From the NCBI GenBank assembly GCA_000824825.2, contig LM655192.1, positions 109,113 to 173,112 of the forward strand: a stretch of DNA of 64,000 nt, in the 5' to 3' direction. The stretch comes from Mesorhizobium sp. ORS 3324 (GTDB taxonomy: Bacteria; Pseudomonadota; Alphaproteobacteria; Rhizobiales; Rhizobiaceae). Position numbers and translations under genes: made by a program. Below are positions 62,334-64,000 of the stretch, piece by piece (the stretch's first letter is position 1; every line of letters begins with the position of its first letter). The notes below the pieces were generated by a model that saw nothing but the letters and a program-made list of their open reading frames with translations, made no database searches and was not told where the DNA came from.

Positions 62334-62474
62334 GGTCTGTTGATATTCAGGTGAGGCCGGCCTGCAAATAGCGGCTTCCTGCGCTTCCGGTGCTCACGTA
62401 CTTCAAGTACGCTCCGCTCCGGTTCTCGGAAACCACCATTTTCGGCCCGACCTGACCTGAATCTCAACAGCCCT
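62332..62474. repeat. Large imperfect inverted repeat (giant hairpin)
   Basis: AGGGTCTGTTGATATTCAGG at the left matches the reverse complement of the right end (AGGGCTGTTGAGATTCAGGT). The centre is an exact palindrome, CGTACTT-C-AAGTACG. The whole 143-base block would fold into one long hairpin. It lies between convergent genes, probably serving as a bidirectional terminator; it resembles a dispersed rhizobial repeat. Confidence 0.75.
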
Positions 62475-62489
62475 AATCACGTACGTTAC

Positions 62490-63539
62490 TCAAGGCGGGG
62501 TATTGTAGTCGAGAACGGTCTGGGGGTTGACCTCGCCGTCATAGGAGGCGTCGACGTCATACTGCACCAGCGAGAAATTGCCGTTGCGGAAAAGATAGGT
62601 GCCGGTTGATGATGCGTCGCCGACGCCGCGCCATTTGTTCATCGACGTGATCGTTTGCGTCTTGTCGTCATAGTCGGAATTGACCAGCTGATCGTCGGTC
62701 TGGAAGCCGATGATGTGGATGCCCTCGACCTTGCCTTCGCTGTTGTTGTTCTCATAGCGGATATCGAGCTCGGGTGAGGCGAACTGCAACTGCCTGACAC
62801 CAGCGACACCGTCATAGATATAGTAGACCGCGCTTTCATTATAGGCAGCCATCGAGCAGAAGAAGCGGAAGAGCCGCGTCTCGCGCTCCGGCTCGTCGGC
62901 TCCGGCTTCCTTGTCCTTGTAGTGGATGGCGTAGGCGTCCGGCTCAGTGATCGGCTTGCCGTCCGGCGTTTCCTTGTCGCATTGGTCGCCATAAGTCGCG
63001 ACAAAGGCCTTTTTGGCCTGCTCCAGCGCTTCGTCCTTCTTCGGCGGCGGCGGTCCGTCGCCGCAGCTGGCCGGCACGGCATCCTGGAAATCCGACGTCG
63101 ACGGCTTCAGCGCGCCCTTGTCGATGAAGATCGGCTGGAATGGCGGTTCCTGGATCTGGGCATTGACCTGGCGCAGCGTGTAGCAGCCGGCAAAGACCTT
63201 GGCCTCGCCCTTCTTGTCGGTGGCCTGGATGGCGACGGGAACGTTGTAATAGATGCTGCCGGCCGCGCCCTCGTTCGAGACTGCACCGGTCTTGACCTCG
63301 ACACTGTCTGTGCCGTCATAGCCCTTGACGAAAGCGTTGAAATCCTTTGCCGGCTTCGTATCGCCATAATAGCCCCAGGCGCGGGCGAATTCGTGCCGGT
63401 TGATGGCGCTGTAGAGCGAGCGGATGACGGCAGCCGCATCCGAGCGGTCGTCGGTATAGGGCGCGTCGGCGGCAAGCGCCGACCGGCCTGTTACAGCTAC
63501 GGAGAAGAAAGCGGTTGCTGCAAGAAAGGCGAGTCTCAT
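62490..63539 (-). CDS. Exported protein with DUF1176-like end
   Basis: The 349-aa product has a signal peptide (MRLAFLAATAFFSVAVTGRS, then ALA cleavage). A first region of about 130 residues (VIRSLYSAINRHEFARAWGY, GCYTLRQVNAQ) looks like a small NTF2-type or lipoprotein-like domain. The second half, with RETRLFRFFCSMAAYNES and GDASSTGTYLFRNGNFSLVQYD, resembles DUF1176. Function is unknown. It is the only leftward gene in the last 8 kb and faces the giant hairpin. Confidence 0.78.
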   Translation of the reverse strand: MRLAFLAATAFFSVAVTGRSALAADAPYTDDRSDAAAVIRSLYSAINRHEFARAWGYYGDTKPAKDFNAFVKGYDGTDSVEVKTGAVSNEGAAGSIYYNVPVAIQATDKKGEAKVFAGCYTLRQVNAQIQEPPFQPIFIDKGALKPSTSDFQDAVPASCGDGPPPPKKDEALEQAKKAFVATYGDQCDKETPDGKPITEPDAYAIHYKDKEAGADEPERETRLFRFFCSMAAYNESAVYYIYDGVAGVRQLQFASPELDIRYENNNSEGKVEGIHIIGFQTDDQLVNSDYDDKTQTITSMNKWRGVGDASSTGTYLFRNGNFSLVQYDVDASYDGEVNPQTVLDYNTPP

Positions 63540-63631
63540 CAGGATCCTCCAATCCGGATGGAAACAAGTAGCATGGCGATTGCGGCGGCGCGGTGACGCT
63601 TGAAAAATCGTCTGTGGAAGCGCTAGCTCCG

Positions 63632-63645
63632 CCCAATCGATTGGG
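63632..63645. promoter_or_regulatory. 14-base perfect palindrome overlapping ribosome site
   Basis: CCCAATCGATTGGG is an exact palindrome whose last bases are the beginning of the GGGAGAAGG ribosome site of the DUF1993 gene. Protein binding or RNA folding there would limit translation. Function is inferred. Confidence 0.4.
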
Positions 63646-63656
63646 AGAAGGCAAAC

Positions 63657-64000
63657 ATGACGATTTCGATTTACGACGCTTCGGTTTCGGTATTTTCGGC
63701 CAGGCTTAAGTCACTGTCCAATGTGCTGTCGCTGGCCGAACAGAACGCCGCCGACCGCAAGATCGACCCGCAGGTGTTCCTGACCGCCAGGCTCGCGCCC
63801 GACATGTTCGCGCTGACCAGGCAGGTGCAGATTGCCACCGACCATGCCAAGGGCGCGCCATCTCGGCTCGCGGGCCGCGAGGTGCCGAAATACGATGACA
63901 ATGAGTCGAGCTTCGAAGAACTGCACGCGCGAATCGCCAAGACGCTCGATCACCTGGCGACATTCTCGCCCGCCGACCTAGAGGGCTCGGAGGAGCGCAC
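63657..64000 (+). CDS. DUF1993 protein (cut by window end)
   Basis: The visible 114 residues begin MTISIYDASVSVFSARLKSL and continue with FLTARLAPDMFALTRQVQIA and SFEELHARIAKTLDHLATF, matching DUF1993 proteins (full length about 165-170 aa, a DinB-like helical fold). GGAGAAGG lies just before the ATG. The gene runs off the right edge, so its C-terminus is not seen. No function is established for the family. Confidence 0.88.
   Translation, partial: MTISIYDASVSVFSARLKSLSNVLSLAEQNAADRKIDPQVFLTARLAPDMFALTRQVQIATDHAKGAPSRLAGREVPKYDDNESSFEELHARIAKTLDHLATFSPADLEGSEER

Overview
This window is a gene-dense, high-GC piece of an alphaproteobacterial chromosome, most likely Rhizobiales and probably Mesorhizobium or a close relative. 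The reasons are the suf operon layout, a recA-alaS-icd-trmJ-murI-rpsD housekeeping block, a three-subunit PurSQL system with purC, bolA and grxD nearby, an F-ATPase zeta subunit (DUF1476), a DUF1127 protein, an Irr-type ICE box, and several families of rhizobial-looking intergenic palindromes. The placement comes from recognising protein families and gene order; no database search was run. There is no transposase, integrase, phage gene, rRNA, CRISPR array or recognisable tRNA.

Layout. 1-3.1 kb: a leftward sugar-uptake operon (ROK regulator, ABC ATPase, periplasmic binding protein) whose permease must lie beyond the left edge. 3.2-9.9 kb: envelope and stress genes (M23 peptidase, Bcp peroxiredoxin, a very large AsmA-like protein) and tyrS. 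10.2-13.5 kb: a GT39 glycosyltransferase paired with a PAP2 phosphatase, then an alpha/beta hydrolase. 13.6-21.0 kb: the suf iron-sulfur operon (IscS-like desulfurase, sufB, C, D, S, T, A) with an ICE-box-like site in front. 21.2-24.5 kb: small enzymes and the psuK-psuG pseudouridine catabolism pair. 24.7-37.2 kb: recA, alaS, icd, trmJ, murI, rpsD and ttcA with small accessory genes. 37.2-40.7 kb: an IMPase-family phosphatase, a small exported protein, a Bcr/CflA-type exporter, grxD and bolA. 41.3-53.1 kb: purine biosynthesis (purL, purQ, purS, purC, purB) interleaved with a MocR regulator/DUF1127 pair and small metabolic genes. 53.2-64 kb: a P1 aminopeptidase overlapped with an ABC binding protein, a flavin reductase, a MoxR-CoxE-XdhC-XdhC-molybdopterin/nucleotidyltransferase maturation operon, and exported proteins of unknown role, ending inside a DUF1993 gene.

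How genes work together. SufBCD with two cysteine desulfurases, SufT and SufA, plus the monothiol glutaredoxin and BolA at 40 kb, make up an iron-sulfur assembly and trafficking set. PurC, PurB and PurSQL supply five enzymes or subunits of de novo purine synthesis. The cox-like operon at 56.3-61.2 kb should mature a molybdenum hydroxylase whose structural genes are not in the window.

No wholly new multi-gene system is evident. The items most worth a second look are a very cationic Cys-closed small exported protein (34943-35146), the ICE-like site and paired leader hairpins of the suf operon, a frameshifted small gene inside the purine operon, direct repeats spanning a DUF1127 start codon opposite a MocR regulator, the split-XdhC/fused-molybdopterin operon, and a binding-protein/aminopeptidase gene pair. 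Several large imperfect inverted repeats sit between genes and, in two cases, within an operon or at a gene's 5' end.
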